A stretch of 5,797 nucleotides of DNA from JAGOBX01 sp017999075 [NCBI: Candidatus Babelota bacterium] (lineage in GTDB: Bacteria > JAGOBX01). The stretch lies in assembly GCA_017999075.1 (NCBI GenBank), contig JAGOBX010000256.1, forward strand, positions 1 through 5,797, read 5' to 3'. The notes under the pieces are model-generated. The model was not told the origin of the DNA, made no database searches, and worked only from the letters and a program-made list of their open reading frames with translations. Both the position numbers and the translations under genes were made by a program. Positions within the stretch are counted from its first letter, which is position 1. Each line of letters opens with the position of its first letter. Positions 1 through 5,797 of this stretch are shown one piece after another.

Positions 1-432
1 ATAAATCAGTTTTATAATACAAATAAAAGCCTAAAAAACTTAAAGTTTAAAACTTTAAACGAAAATCAATTTGATATAAATAATTTAAAAGGCAAATATG
101 TTTTAGTAGATTTTTGGGCAACATGGTGTCCTCCATGCGTTGAAGAAATTCCAAATCTTGCGAGTTTATATCAGAAATACAAGTCATCGGGATTTGAAAT
201 AATAGGCATATCACTTGACACAAACCAGGATGTTCTAAAAAAATTTATATCAAAAAACAATATTAAATGGGAAAACTATTTTGACGGCAAAGCATGGGAA
301 AATCCAATAGCAAGATCAAACATGATATCAAGCGTGCCGTCAACTTTTTTACTTGATAAAAACGGCAACGTATTATATTCTAATTTGCGCGGTTTTTTAT
401 TAGCCGAGATTCTTGAAGAGTTACTATTTTAA
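1..432 (+). CDS. TlpA/ResA-type thioredoxin-fold thiol-disulfide oxidoreductase (3' part, start outside window)
   Basis: The first frame is open from base 1 to the TAA at 430-432 and gives 143 residues with no in-frame ATG before the active site, so the true start lies upstream. The visible part is a nearly complete thioredoxin fold: a beta strand (KYVLVDFWA, residues 32-40), the redox-active WCPPC motif (Cys43 and Cys46), the conserved EEIP just after it, a second strand (FEIIGISLD), and the cis-proline loop SVPST with Pro113, followed by FLLDKNGNV. CPPC with a short F-x-L-x(n)-LKGK lead-in is typical of the TlpA/ResA/peroxiredoxin-like family. These proteins usually act outside the cytoplasmic membrane, tethered by a signal anchor or lipoprotein signal, and reduce disulfides, for example in cytochrome c maturation. 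The anchor would be in the missing N-terminus, so location and substrate are inferred. The next gene starts 6 bases after the stop, suggesting co-transcription. Confidence 0.9.
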   Translation: MNQFYNTNKSLKNLKFKTLNENQFDINNLKGKYVLVDFWATWCPPCVEEIPNLASLYQKYKSSGFEIIGISLDTNQDVLKKFISKNNIKWENYFDGKAWENPIARSNMISSVPSTFLLDKNGNVLYSNLRGFLLAEILEELLF

Positions 433-438
433 ATATTC

Positions 439-861
439 ATGAAAATAACTATAGATTGCCCTGTATGCAGGCAGAAATTACGAATACCTTTGACAAAAGG
501 CAAGCTTAAAATCACTTGCCCAAGATGTGCTGCTATATTTTTTTATGAATTCAGAATTCCTAATATTTTAAAAAATTTAAAAAATTTTTTTTCAGAAGCA
601 TTCAAAAAGCCTGATACTAAATTTTCACATTCTACAGTTAACTATACTGATTTTAAAGCGTCGCGGCAGATAGGAAAATTATTTTTAATATGGATTTTAG
701 TTTTAATAGGTTTTTTTCTTGCATCAGTATTTTTAAAACATCTAAACGATAAAAATCTTATAGCGAAATATAACATCCAAAAATCAGATGAAACACCGGC
801 GCAGCCTTATAACGATTTTAACGAGGATTCGGATAATGACAACAAAAAACATAATATTTGA
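439..861 (+). CDS. Small zinc-ribbon protein with a single transmembrane helix, function unknown
   Basis: A 140-residue protein. The N-terminus carries two CPxC knuckles, Cys7/Cys10 and Cys27/Cys30, separated by 16 residues, with the pattern CPVC-x-QKLRIP...KITCPRC...FF. This resembles the MJ0042-type zinc-ribbon seen at the N-termini of many bacterial membrane or regulatory proteins. A basic linker rich in Lys follows (residues 43-80), then a hydrophobic helix at about 81-99 (LFLIWILVLIGFFLASVFL), then about 40 residues ending in an acidic, Asn/Asp-rich, probably disordered tail. The positive-inside rule places the zinc ribbon in the cytoplasm and the tail outside. No catalytic domain is visible, so a role as adaptor or sensor is only a guess. 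The ATG is 6 bases after the thioredoxin stop and has no clear Shine-Dalgarno. The last 26 bases overlap the HAD gene. I recognise the fold but not the gene. Confidence 0.8.
   Translation: MKITIDCPVCRQKLRIPLTKGKLKITCPRCAAIFFYEFRIPNILKNLKNFFSEAFKKPDTKFSHSTVNYTDFKASRQIGKLFLIWILVLIGFFLASVFLKHLNDKNLIAKYNIQKSDETPAQPYNDFNEDSDNDNKKHNI
823..826 (+). promoter_or_regulatory. Shine-Dalgarno-like GAGG for the HAD hydrolase start
   Basis: GAGG lies 9 bases upstream of the ATG at 836, inside the end of the preceding coding region. It supports 836 rather than the in-frame ATG at 788 as the start. It is the only convincing SD-like sequence before any start in the window, so it could also be chance coding sequence (the Glu-Asp codons of the upstream gene). 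Confidence 0.45.
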
Positions 862-1531
862 TCTTGACGATACCATAGTTAAAACTACACAGCATTACAT
901 CAACACTGAACAATATTTTGCAGATTTATTCAAACCATTCAATATTATACCAAGAGAAGAAATTCTCGAACTTATAAAAACAGCGGATTTAAAACTGCTT
1001 GAAGAATTCAAATACGGATATCACTGGTATCAGCAGGGTCTTGAATCTGTGTATGAAAAACTTTCTGAAAAATATAATATACAGATAAGCAATTTAAAAC
1101 ACCTGCTGAATTCAAAAATAGTTTCTGAATTTCAAAAAGCTCCGATAGAATTATGGGATAATGCCATTGATATACTTAATTTTTTTAAAGCTAAAAACCA
1201 TAATATGTTTATAATGACATTAGGAGAACACAGCATACAGATGGATAAAATAGTACGTGCTGACATAAAACATTTTTTCAAAAAAATATTCATCGTATCC
1301 AAAAAGGATGACAATGATTTTAATAATGTAATTAAATCATCAGGATTAATACCTTCAGAATCTTATTTCGTGGGAAATTCCATTGCAAGCGATATGATAC
1401 CTGCAAAAAAAGCAGGATTCAATTGTATTTTATACGATAAACACACGACTTTTTACGGAATACAAATCAATATTCCTGACGGAGTGACAATTATCAACGA
1501 CTTATCAGAACTAAAAAAAATAATTCTATAA
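836..1531 (+). CDS. HAD-superfamily hydrolase (phosphatase type)
   Basis: A 231-residue protein. Motif I is FDLDDT at residues 8-13, with nucleophile Asp9 and acid/base Asp11. Residues from about 15 to 100 form a helical cap insertion between motifs I and II (C1-type cap). Motif II is the Thr in FIMTLG (Thr128). Motif III is a Lys at 156 or 157 in IVSKKDD. Motif IV is YFVGNSIASDMIPAKKAG, where the usual GD is GN and Asp186 remains the clear metal ligand. This GNSxxSD form is one I recall from a common HAD subgroup. The expected reaction is hydrolysis of a phosphomonoester in the cytoplasm with Mg2+; the substrate cannot be read from sequence. The start at 836 is chosen because motif I normally begins within the first ten residues and a GAGG precedes it. 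An in-frame ATG at 788 would add 16 basic residues unlike the family. The gene overlaps the zinc-ribbon gene by 26 bases and precedes the GT9 gene by 17. A sugar-phosphate role is possible from context only. Confidence 0.88.
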   Translation: MTTKNIIFDLDDTIVKTTQHYINTEQYFADLFKPFNIIPREEILELIKTADLKLLEEFKYGYHWYQQGLESVYEKLSEKYNIQISNLKHLLNSKIVSEFQKAPIELWDNAIDILNFFKAKNHNMFIMTLGEHSIQMDKIVRADIKHFFKKIFIVSKKDDNDFNNVIKSSGLIPSESYFVGNSIASDMIPAKKAGFNCILYDKHTTFYGIQINIPDGVTIINDLSELKKIIL

Positions 1532-1548
1532 TATAATTATTTTTATAT

Positions 1549-2622
1549 ATGAATTTATTCAAATGGATTTTTTATAATTTTTCACCAAAATACCAGTATA
1601 TTGATTTTTCAAAAATAAATTCTGTACTTATTATAAGAAATGATCATATAGGAGATGTTTGTTTAAGCATTCCTTTTATTCATTTATTAAAACAAACGCA
1701 CAAACATATAAAAACAGACGTGTTAACCGGAGAATATACTTATGAAATATTATCAGGCAACCCTTATATTGATAATATAATAATTCAGAACAAAACAGAC
1801 AAAATAAATGATATTATAAAAAAAGCAGGAACTTATGACATAGTTTTCAACCTATGTTCGTCAAAATTCAATGCAGTTTTAACAAGAAAAATTCCTGCAA
1901 AAATTAAAATCGGATATGCTTATAAAATTTATAATATATTTTCATTCAACCGATTTGTTTATATTCACAGAAAAAACCCGCCAATCCACGAAACTGAATT
2001 TTGTTTTGAATTCTTAAAAAGTCTCGGTTTTACCGGAAACACAAAAAAAGCCGTTGAATCTTCGGAAATATTCATTGACGAAAAAAGTAAAGCCGTTTCA
2101 GACCGTTTGTTCATAAAAATGAATTTTGATCAATCAAAAAAAATAATCGGAATTCATTCAGGAGACAGCAAATCCGCATTTAACTGGAAGCTTGATAAAT
2201 ACATAGAACTGGGAGAATCATTGTCAAAAAAATATAATATTGTTTTTATTTTCGGACCTCAGGAAACATCTGCATTAAATAATTTTACCGATTCACAAAA
2301 AATAAAATTTAGGTTTATAGAAGGCAATTTAAAACTCAAAGAATTAGCGTATTTTATTTCCAAAATTGATTGTCTGGTTTCAGGAAGCACAGGTCCTATG
2401 CATATAGCTGGACTTATGAGAACTCCTACTGTGAGTTTATTTTCCAACAAACCTTCTCACAGTTATTTAAAATGGCATCCTTTAAATAACAATTTTAAAA
2501 TCATAGAACCTGAAATCAATTATTCAAAAAAAAATAAATATAATATTATGGATTCCATAACTGTTGAAAAAACAATAAAAGAAATACTCTGCTTTGAAAT
2601 GATTAGTTTAGGAACATCTTAA
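1549..2622 (+). CDS. Glycosyltransferase family 9 protein (ADP-heptose:LPS heptosyltransferase-like)
   Basis: A 357-residue protein, the usual length for GT9. The N-terminal Rossmann half begins with VLIIRNDHIGDVCLSIP (residues 26-42). Asp36 corresponds to the conserved Asp of the SSxGD motif in WaaC/WaaF, the proposed catalytic base. Then come DVLTG (57-61) and the NPYIDNII segment (71-78) typical of the family. The C-terminal half has IGIHSGDSKSAFNWK (200-214), IVFIFGPQE (231-239) and the nucleotide-sugar binding signature SGSTGPMHIAGL (278-289) followed by TPTVSLF. Family members transfer heptose or related sugars from a nucleotide donor onto lipopolysaccharide core or other envelope glycans at the inner face of the cytoplasmic membrane. 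Donor and acceptor here are not determined. The ATG is preceded only by A/T-rich sequence (ttatttttatat) with no Shine-Dalgarno, but the N-terminus fits. The final codons 348-354 form the left arm of a perfect inverted repeat. Confidence 0.92.
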   Translation: MNLFKWIFYNFSPKYQYIDFSKINSVLIIRNDHIGDVCLSIPFIHLLKQTHKHIKTDVLTGEYTYEILSGNPYIDNIIIQNKTDKINDIIKKAGTYDIVFNLCSSKFNAVLTRKIPAKIKIGYAYKIYNIFSFNRFVYIHRKNPPIHETEFCFEFLKSLGFTGNTKKAVESSEIFIDEKSKAVSDRLFIKMNFDQSKKIIGIHSGDSKSAFNWKLDKYIELGESLSKKYNIVFIFGPQETSALNNFTDSQKIKFRFIEGNLKLKELAYFISKIDCLVSGSTGPMHIAGLMRTPTVSLFSNKPSHSYLKWHPLNNNFKIIEPEINYSKKNKYNIMDSITVEKTIKEILCFEMISLGTS

Positions 2623-2682
2623 TTAATAATCAATAAAAATACGGGAAATAATTTTATTTTGTAAACTAATCATTTCAAAGCA
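2590..2682. repeat. Perfect 21-bp inverted repeat with 51-base spacer across the GT9 3' end
   Basis: The left arm is 2590-2610 and the right arm 2662-2682; each is the exact reverse complement of the other. The left arm starts TGCTTTGAAA and encodes residues 348-354 (CFEMISL) of the GT9 protein. The right arm ends TTTCAAAGCA in the intergenic gap. The spacer 2611-2661 contains the GT9 stop codon and a possible inner 7-bp A/T stem (AATAAAA 2632-2638 with TTTTATT 2652-2658). RNA could fold into a long hairpin, but no T tract follows, so it is not a classical intrinsic terminator. It could be a 3'-end stabilising or rho-type end structure, a snap-back duplication scar, or inversion sites. The repeat itself is certain; its role is not. 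Confidence 0.9.
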
Positions 2683-2698
2683 CAATATCTAATTTTAT

Positions 2699-3427
2699 AT
2701 GAAAAAAAAAGACCGTCAAAAGATTTATATTCAAAATTCAGCTGATTACGAAAAACTTGTTGAAAAAGAGGATTATCTGAATAATATAGAAAAAATAATT
2801 TCAGAAATAACAGATTATTCAAACAAGAAAATAATTGATTCCGGTTGCGGAACAGGAAGATTATCTTTCATCCTATCAAGGAAAGCCTCGAAAATTCAAG
2901 GGTTCGATGTAATTGAAAACATGATTGAAACAGCCGAAAAAAAAGCATCAAGGCTGAACATAAAAAACTGCAGTTTCAAAATTGCCGATCACAGGAATTT
3001 ACCCGTTGAATCAAAAAGTATTGATTTGGTTGTTTCAGGATGGTCCATTTGCCATCTTGTAAAATGGAACTGGAAAAATTGGAAAAATGAATTATTAAAA
3101 GCAATTGAAGAATTCAAAAGAACATTAAAAAAAAATGGGGCAATAATAATTCTGGAAACTTTAGGCACAGGGCAAAAACATCCTGAACCTCCGGATAAAA
3201 AACTTCAGACATATTATGATTTTCTAGAAAAAAAATTGAATTTCAAAAAAAACATTATTAAAACAGACTACAGGTTCAATAATATTGAAGAATACAGAGA
3301 TACTATGATTTTATTTTTCGGGAAAGACACAATAAAAAAAATAGAAACCGAAAAAACATTGTTTTTTGACAACAAAAAAAATGTAATAATACCTGAATGG
3401 ACCGGAGTGTGGAATTTTCAAAGCTGA
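2699..3427 (+). CDS. Class I SAM-dependent methyltransferase (Methyltransf_11/25-like)
   Basis: A 242-residue protein. The SAM-binding motif I is IIDSGCGTGRLS (residues 45-56), followed by the acidic residue at the end of strand beta2 that binds the ribose hydroxyls (Asp70 in GFDVIENMI). Motif II is ADHRNLPVESKSIDLVVSGW (96-115), and the beta5 strand is LKKNGAIIILETLGTG (143-158). The C-terminal part (FNNIEEYRDTMILFFG, then IPEWTGVW) resembles a group of small-molecule methyltransferases I recall from low-GC bacteria, ending in a P-E-x-TG-x-W motif. It should transfer a methyl group from SAM to an unknown substrate in the cytoplasm; nothing shows which. The ATG at 2699 is followed by nine A residues (LysLysLys) and has no Shine-Dalgarno, but motif I lies at the usual distance. 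The gene begins 76 bases after GT9, just past the inverted repeat, and its last 10 bases overlap the end of recG on the other strand. Confidence 0.88.
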   Translation: MKKKDRQKIYIQNSADYEKLVEKEDYLNNIEKIISEITDYSNKKIIDSGCGTGRLSFILSRKASKIQGFDVIENMIETAEKKASRLNIKNCSFKIADHRNLPVESKSIDLVVSGWSICHLVKWNWKNWKNELLKAIEEFKRTLKKNGAIIILETLGTGQKHPEPPDKKLQTYYDFLEKKLNFKKNIIKTDYRFNNIEEYRDTMILFFGKDTIKKIETEKTLFFDNKKNVIIPEWTGVWNFQS

Positions 3428-5757
3428 CCGATATTTACATAATTTAAAGCATCGATCAATTTTCTGATGTAACCGAATTTTAAATTTTCAAATAAAAAAC
3501 CGGAATTCATCATTCTGCATATATTTTCTTTGATACGAAGCATCAAATTTTCGTATTTAAAAATATCTTTTATCAAGGGAGCTGTAAGTCCGCTCTGCCT
3601 GAGTCCTATCAAATCGCCCATTCCTCTGTTGCGCAAATCAAATTCCGAAAGAGTCAATCCGTCACTGGTTTCAGAAAAAAATTTAATTCGTTCTTCAGAA
3701 TTTTCAGAAAACTTTTCTCCGCAAACCAAAAAACAGTAAGATTTAACCGAGTTCCTGCCTACTCTGCCGCGCAATTGATGAAGCTGCGCAAGACCGAAAC
3801 GTTCCGGATGTTCAATGACAATTATATTAGCATTAGGCATATCTATTCCAACTTCTATAACTATAGTGGAAAACAACACTTTAATTTCATTTTTCACAAA
3901 CTCAGACATGACTTTTTCTCTCTCTTCAAATTTCATTCTGCCATGAATCATAGCACACGGAACATTTTTAAAAACTGTTTTTGACAATTCTGAAAATTTT
4001 GTCTGAACAGATTTCAATTCAAGTTTATCATTGTCTTCGATTGCAGGATAAACAATGAATGTCTGCAAGTTTTTACGCGTATTTTCAATAATAAAATCAT
4101 AAAGTTCCAAAATCTTATTTTCAAATATAATTTCAGTTTTTATTTCAAGTCTGCCAGCAGGTTTTCCGTTTATAACAGTAATATCGAAGTCGCTGAATAT
4201 AGTTAATCCTAGACTTCTTGGTATAGGAGTAGCTGTCATAACCAAAACATCAGGATTACTTTTTTGTTCAGCAAGCAATTCGCGCTGATATACGCCAAAC
4301 TTATGCTGTTCATCAATTACAATAAATCCAGGTTTTGAAAACTTGACAGAGTTTCCAATTAAGCTGTGCGTACCTATTATTATCTGGGCGACTCCTGAAG
4401 AAATATCCTGCAATATTTTTTCTTTGTCATTTTTTTTTACGCTTGAATTAAGCATTACAATATTATAGTTAAACCTGCCGAGATATTTGACAAATGTTTT
4501 AAAATGCTGTTCTGCTAAAATTTCACTCGGAGCCATCATAACAAACTGATATCCGTTTTCTATTACAGCTATGGATAGAATTACCGAAATAATTGTTTTC
4601 CCGCAACCAACATCTCCCTGCATTAATCTCATCATAGGAGATTCTTTTTTCATATCATTCATTATTTCATTAAGCGCGCTTTTCTGACTTTCTGTAAGTT
4701 CAAATTCAAGGGAATCAATAAATTCATTTATTTTATTCATACAATGTTCAAAATCAAATTTCACACCTGTTCTTCTTCTTTCTCTTATTTTATTAAACTG
4801 CAATCTTAACTGATATAAAAAAAAATTATAATATACCGCCTGTTTTTTGTATTTTTCGGCGGAGGCCGCATCTTTCGGATTATGCAAAGTTTTTACACAT
4901 AAAGAATACTCGCAAAAATGTTCTTCAGTTTTCAAATTTACCGGTAAAAAATCAGTCATTACAGGCAGATAAATTTCTAATGCAGAATTTAAAATTTTTC
5001 TGAAAACCGAATTTGATATGCCGTTCGGCAAGGAATATACAGGTTCAATTATATTTTTCCCTTCAAAAACATCAGTTTTTTTCAATTTATACGACGGACT
5101 GTTAAAAATTTTATGATTATAATATTCCAATTTTCCATAAACTGTAATCGGCAAACCCTCGGCAAAATTTTTTTTATAATTATAATATGCCGGATTTCCA
5201 TAAAATCTTGCGGCGGCAATTCCGGTTCCATCATCAATCAAGACATCTGTATAAAACATTTTTTTTGGTTTTATATAACTATTTTTAACTGAAACAATAT
5301 TTCCTGAAATATAATAAATTCCGCCGATTTCAGCATTTTTTATAAAAACAGGTTCGTAAACCATGTATTGATAAGGGAAATATTCTATCAAATTTCTTAT
5401 TGTTACTATATTTTTTTTTAACAAAATATTCTTATACTTTTTCCCAATTCCTTTCAATTCATCAATACTCATATTCAGCAACAATAACTCTAAATCCCAT
5501 AAGGCATCTATTATACAAAAAAATTTTTTTTTAATTAAAATTATATCATTATTTTCAAGATCAAATTCAGCTGTTATTGCATAAATTTTTTCAACTTTTT
5601 TTATAATTTGAAAGTATTTTTTTTTATTTAATAATTTTATAAAATCATCGGTATTCCGCCTGATAACAGTCAAATTATTCAATGCTATTTTATATTTATT
5701 CTGAACTATGGCATTAATTTCATTGCGAATTTCAACTAAGCAGGATAAACTATTCAT
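3418..5757 (-). CDS. recG: ATP-dependent DNA helicase/translocase RecG
   Basis: A 779-residue protein. Residues 1 to about 95 are a Lys- and Leu-rich helical extension absent from E. coli RecG (693 residues) but comparable to the N-terminal helical domain of Thermotoga maritima RecG. The normal RecG start follows (IDELKGIGKKYKNIL, then LIEYFPYQY, to about 131). An OB-fold wedge domain at about 145-225 (IDDGTGIAAARFYG) binds the branch point. Helicase motifs are complete: LTESQ (354-358), Walker A GDVGCGKT (381-388), MAPSEILAEQH (408-418), DEQH box IDEQHKFG (481-488), MTATPIPRSLG (508-517), FSTIVIEVGIDMPNA (629-643) and QLHQLRGRVGR (658-668). The TRG translocation motif is intact at about 699-723 (LRNRGMGDLIGLRQSG). 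RecG regresses stalled replication forks and moves branched DNA junctions in the cytoplasm. The protein appears functional. The start is the first ATG after an A9 leader with no Shine-Dalgarno, so a downstream start is possible. Confidence 0.97.
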   Translation of the reverse strand: MNSLSCLVEIRNEINAIVQNKYKIALNNLTVIRRNTDDFIKLLNKKKYFQIIKKVEKIYAITAEFDLENNDIILIKKKFFCIIDALWDLELLLLNMSIDELKGIGKKYKNILLKKNIVTIRNLIEYFPYQYMVYEPVFIKNAEIGGIYYISGNIVSVKNSYIKPKKMFYTDVLIDDGTGIAAARFYGNPAYYNYKKNFAEGLPITVYGKLEYYNHKIFNSPSYKLKKTDVFEGKNIIEPVYSLPNGISNSVFRKILNSALEIYLPVMTDFLPVNLKTEEHFCEYSLCVKTLHNPKDAASAEKYKKQAVYYNFFLYQLRLQFNKIRERRRTGVKFDFEHCMNKINEFIDSLEFELTESQKSALNEIMNDMKKESPMMRLMQGDVGCGKTIISVILSIAVIENGYQFVMMAPSEILAEQHFKTFVKYLGRFNYNIVMLNSSVKKNDKEKILQDISSGVAQIIIGTHSLIGNSVKFSKPGFIVIDEQHKFGVYQRELLAEQKSNPDVLVMTATPIPRSLGLTIFSDFDITVINGKPAGRLEIKTEIIFENKILELYDFIIENTRKNLQTFIVYPAIEDNDKLELKSVQTKFSELSKTVFKNVPCAMIHGRMKFEEREKVMSEFVKNEIKVLFSTIVIEVGIDMPNANIIVIEHPERFGLAQLHQLRGRVGRNSVKSYCFLVCGEKFSENSEERIKFFSETSDGLTLSEFDLRNRGMGDLIGLRQSGLTAPLIKDIFKYENLMLRIKENICRMMNSGFLFENLKFGYIRKLIDALNYVNIGQL

Positions 5758-5797
5758 ATTTTTTTTTAAACTGAATATAAATAAATATATTTACGGC
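5758..5797 (-). other. A/T-rich leader of recG
   Basis: Forty bases upstream of the recG start, cut by the window edge. Read on the minus strand, the sequence carries a TATATT-like element and then a run of nine A (5767-5759) directly before TATG. There is no Shine-Dalgarno. A promoter may lie here or further out, but so A/T-rich a stretch gives no specific call. Translation probably relies on the A-rich unstructured leader. Confidence 0.35.

Noticed and set aside
40-58. A 9-bp inverted repeat around a single central A (TTAAAGTTT / AAACTTTAA)
   Set aside because: It lies inside the thioredoxin coding region, is made almost wholly of A/T and Lys/Leu/Phe codons, and fits chance in this composition.
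549-592. Low-complexity A/T block with two GAATTC copies and a T8 run in the zinc-ribbon gene
   Set aside because: It encodes an Asn/Leu/Lys/Phe linker in frame; no stem with T tract or repeat array is formed.
1132-1314. Minus-strand open frame of 60 codons inside the HAD gene
   Set aside because: It lies opposite conserved HAD coding sequence, has no domain or start signal, and is a shadow frame.
2259-2450. Minus-strand open frame of 63 codons inside the GT9 gene
   Set aside because: It covers the conserved GT9 nucleotide-sugar binding signature on the other strand and has no independent support.
2623-2698. Possible promoter for the methyltransferase in the 76-base gap
   Set aside because: A/T-rich hexamers resembling -10 boxes are everywhere and no paired -35 with correct spacing stands out; the only specific signal is the right arm of the inverted repeat.
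3530-3984. Two plus-strand open frames of 69 codons opposite recG
   Set aside because: They mirror the RecG helicase C-terminal motifs (TRG region and motif VI); no family, start signal or spacing supports them.
1-5797. tRNA, rRNA, CRISPR array, transposase, toxin-antitoxin or defence genes
   Set aside because: No cloverleaf, regular direct-repeat array, transposase motif or known defence domain is visible; nearly all sequence is taken by the six genes described.

Overview
The window is very AT-rich (GC clearly below one third by eye; not computed) and densely coded. It uses the standard bacterial code: TAA and TGA are both stops and TGG is Trp. A GT9 glycosyltransferase of the heptosyltransferase type and an extracytoplasmic-type TlpA/ResA thioredoxin suggest a bacterium with a Gram-negative-like envelope. 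Four of the five gene starts in the window have no recognisable Shine-Dalgarno sequence, only A/T-rich leaders. I cannot name the phylum. Low-GC, SD-poor lineages such as Bacteroidota, Elusimicrobiota/Endomicrobia or similar uncultured groups are possible, but this is a weak inference.

Layout. Five plus-strand genes come first: (1) the 3' part of a TlpA/ResA-like thiol-disulfide oxidoreductase (1-432); (2) a small zinc-ribbon protein with one transmembrane helix (439-861); (3) a HAD-superfamily hydrolase (836-1531) overlapping gene 2 by 26 bases; (4) a GT9 glycosyltransferase (1549-2622); (5) a class I SAM-dependent methyltransferase (2699-3427). Genes 1-4 are packed with gaps of 17 bases or less, or overlap, and look like one transcription unit. 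Gene 5 follows after 76 bases. A minus-strand recG (5757-3418) converges on gene 5 and overlaps it tail to tail by 10 bases. The last 40 bases are the A/T-rich leader of recG.

Functionally the plus-strand set mixes envelope thiol redox (TlpA), a membrane zinc-ribbon protein of unknown role, a phosphatase-type HAD enzyme, a nucleotide-sugar glycosyltransferase and a small-molecule-type methyltransferase. A shared role in envelope glycan synthesis is possible for the HAD and GT9 pair but unproven. RecG is a housekeeping branched-DNA translocase and probably unrelated to its neighbours.

The window looks mostly ordinary, and I do not see a defence system, mobile element, CRISPR array or RNA gene. 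The clearest unexplained signal is a perfect 21-bp inverted repeat (2590-2610 / 2662-2682). Its left arm is exactly the codons for residues 348-354 of the GT9 protein, and its right arm lies in the following intergenic gap. Inverting the 51-base spacer would give an in-frame alternative C-terminus. Other points are many A/T homopolymers of exactly nine, concentrated at the 5' end of recG, and an N-terminal extension of about 95 residues on RecG.
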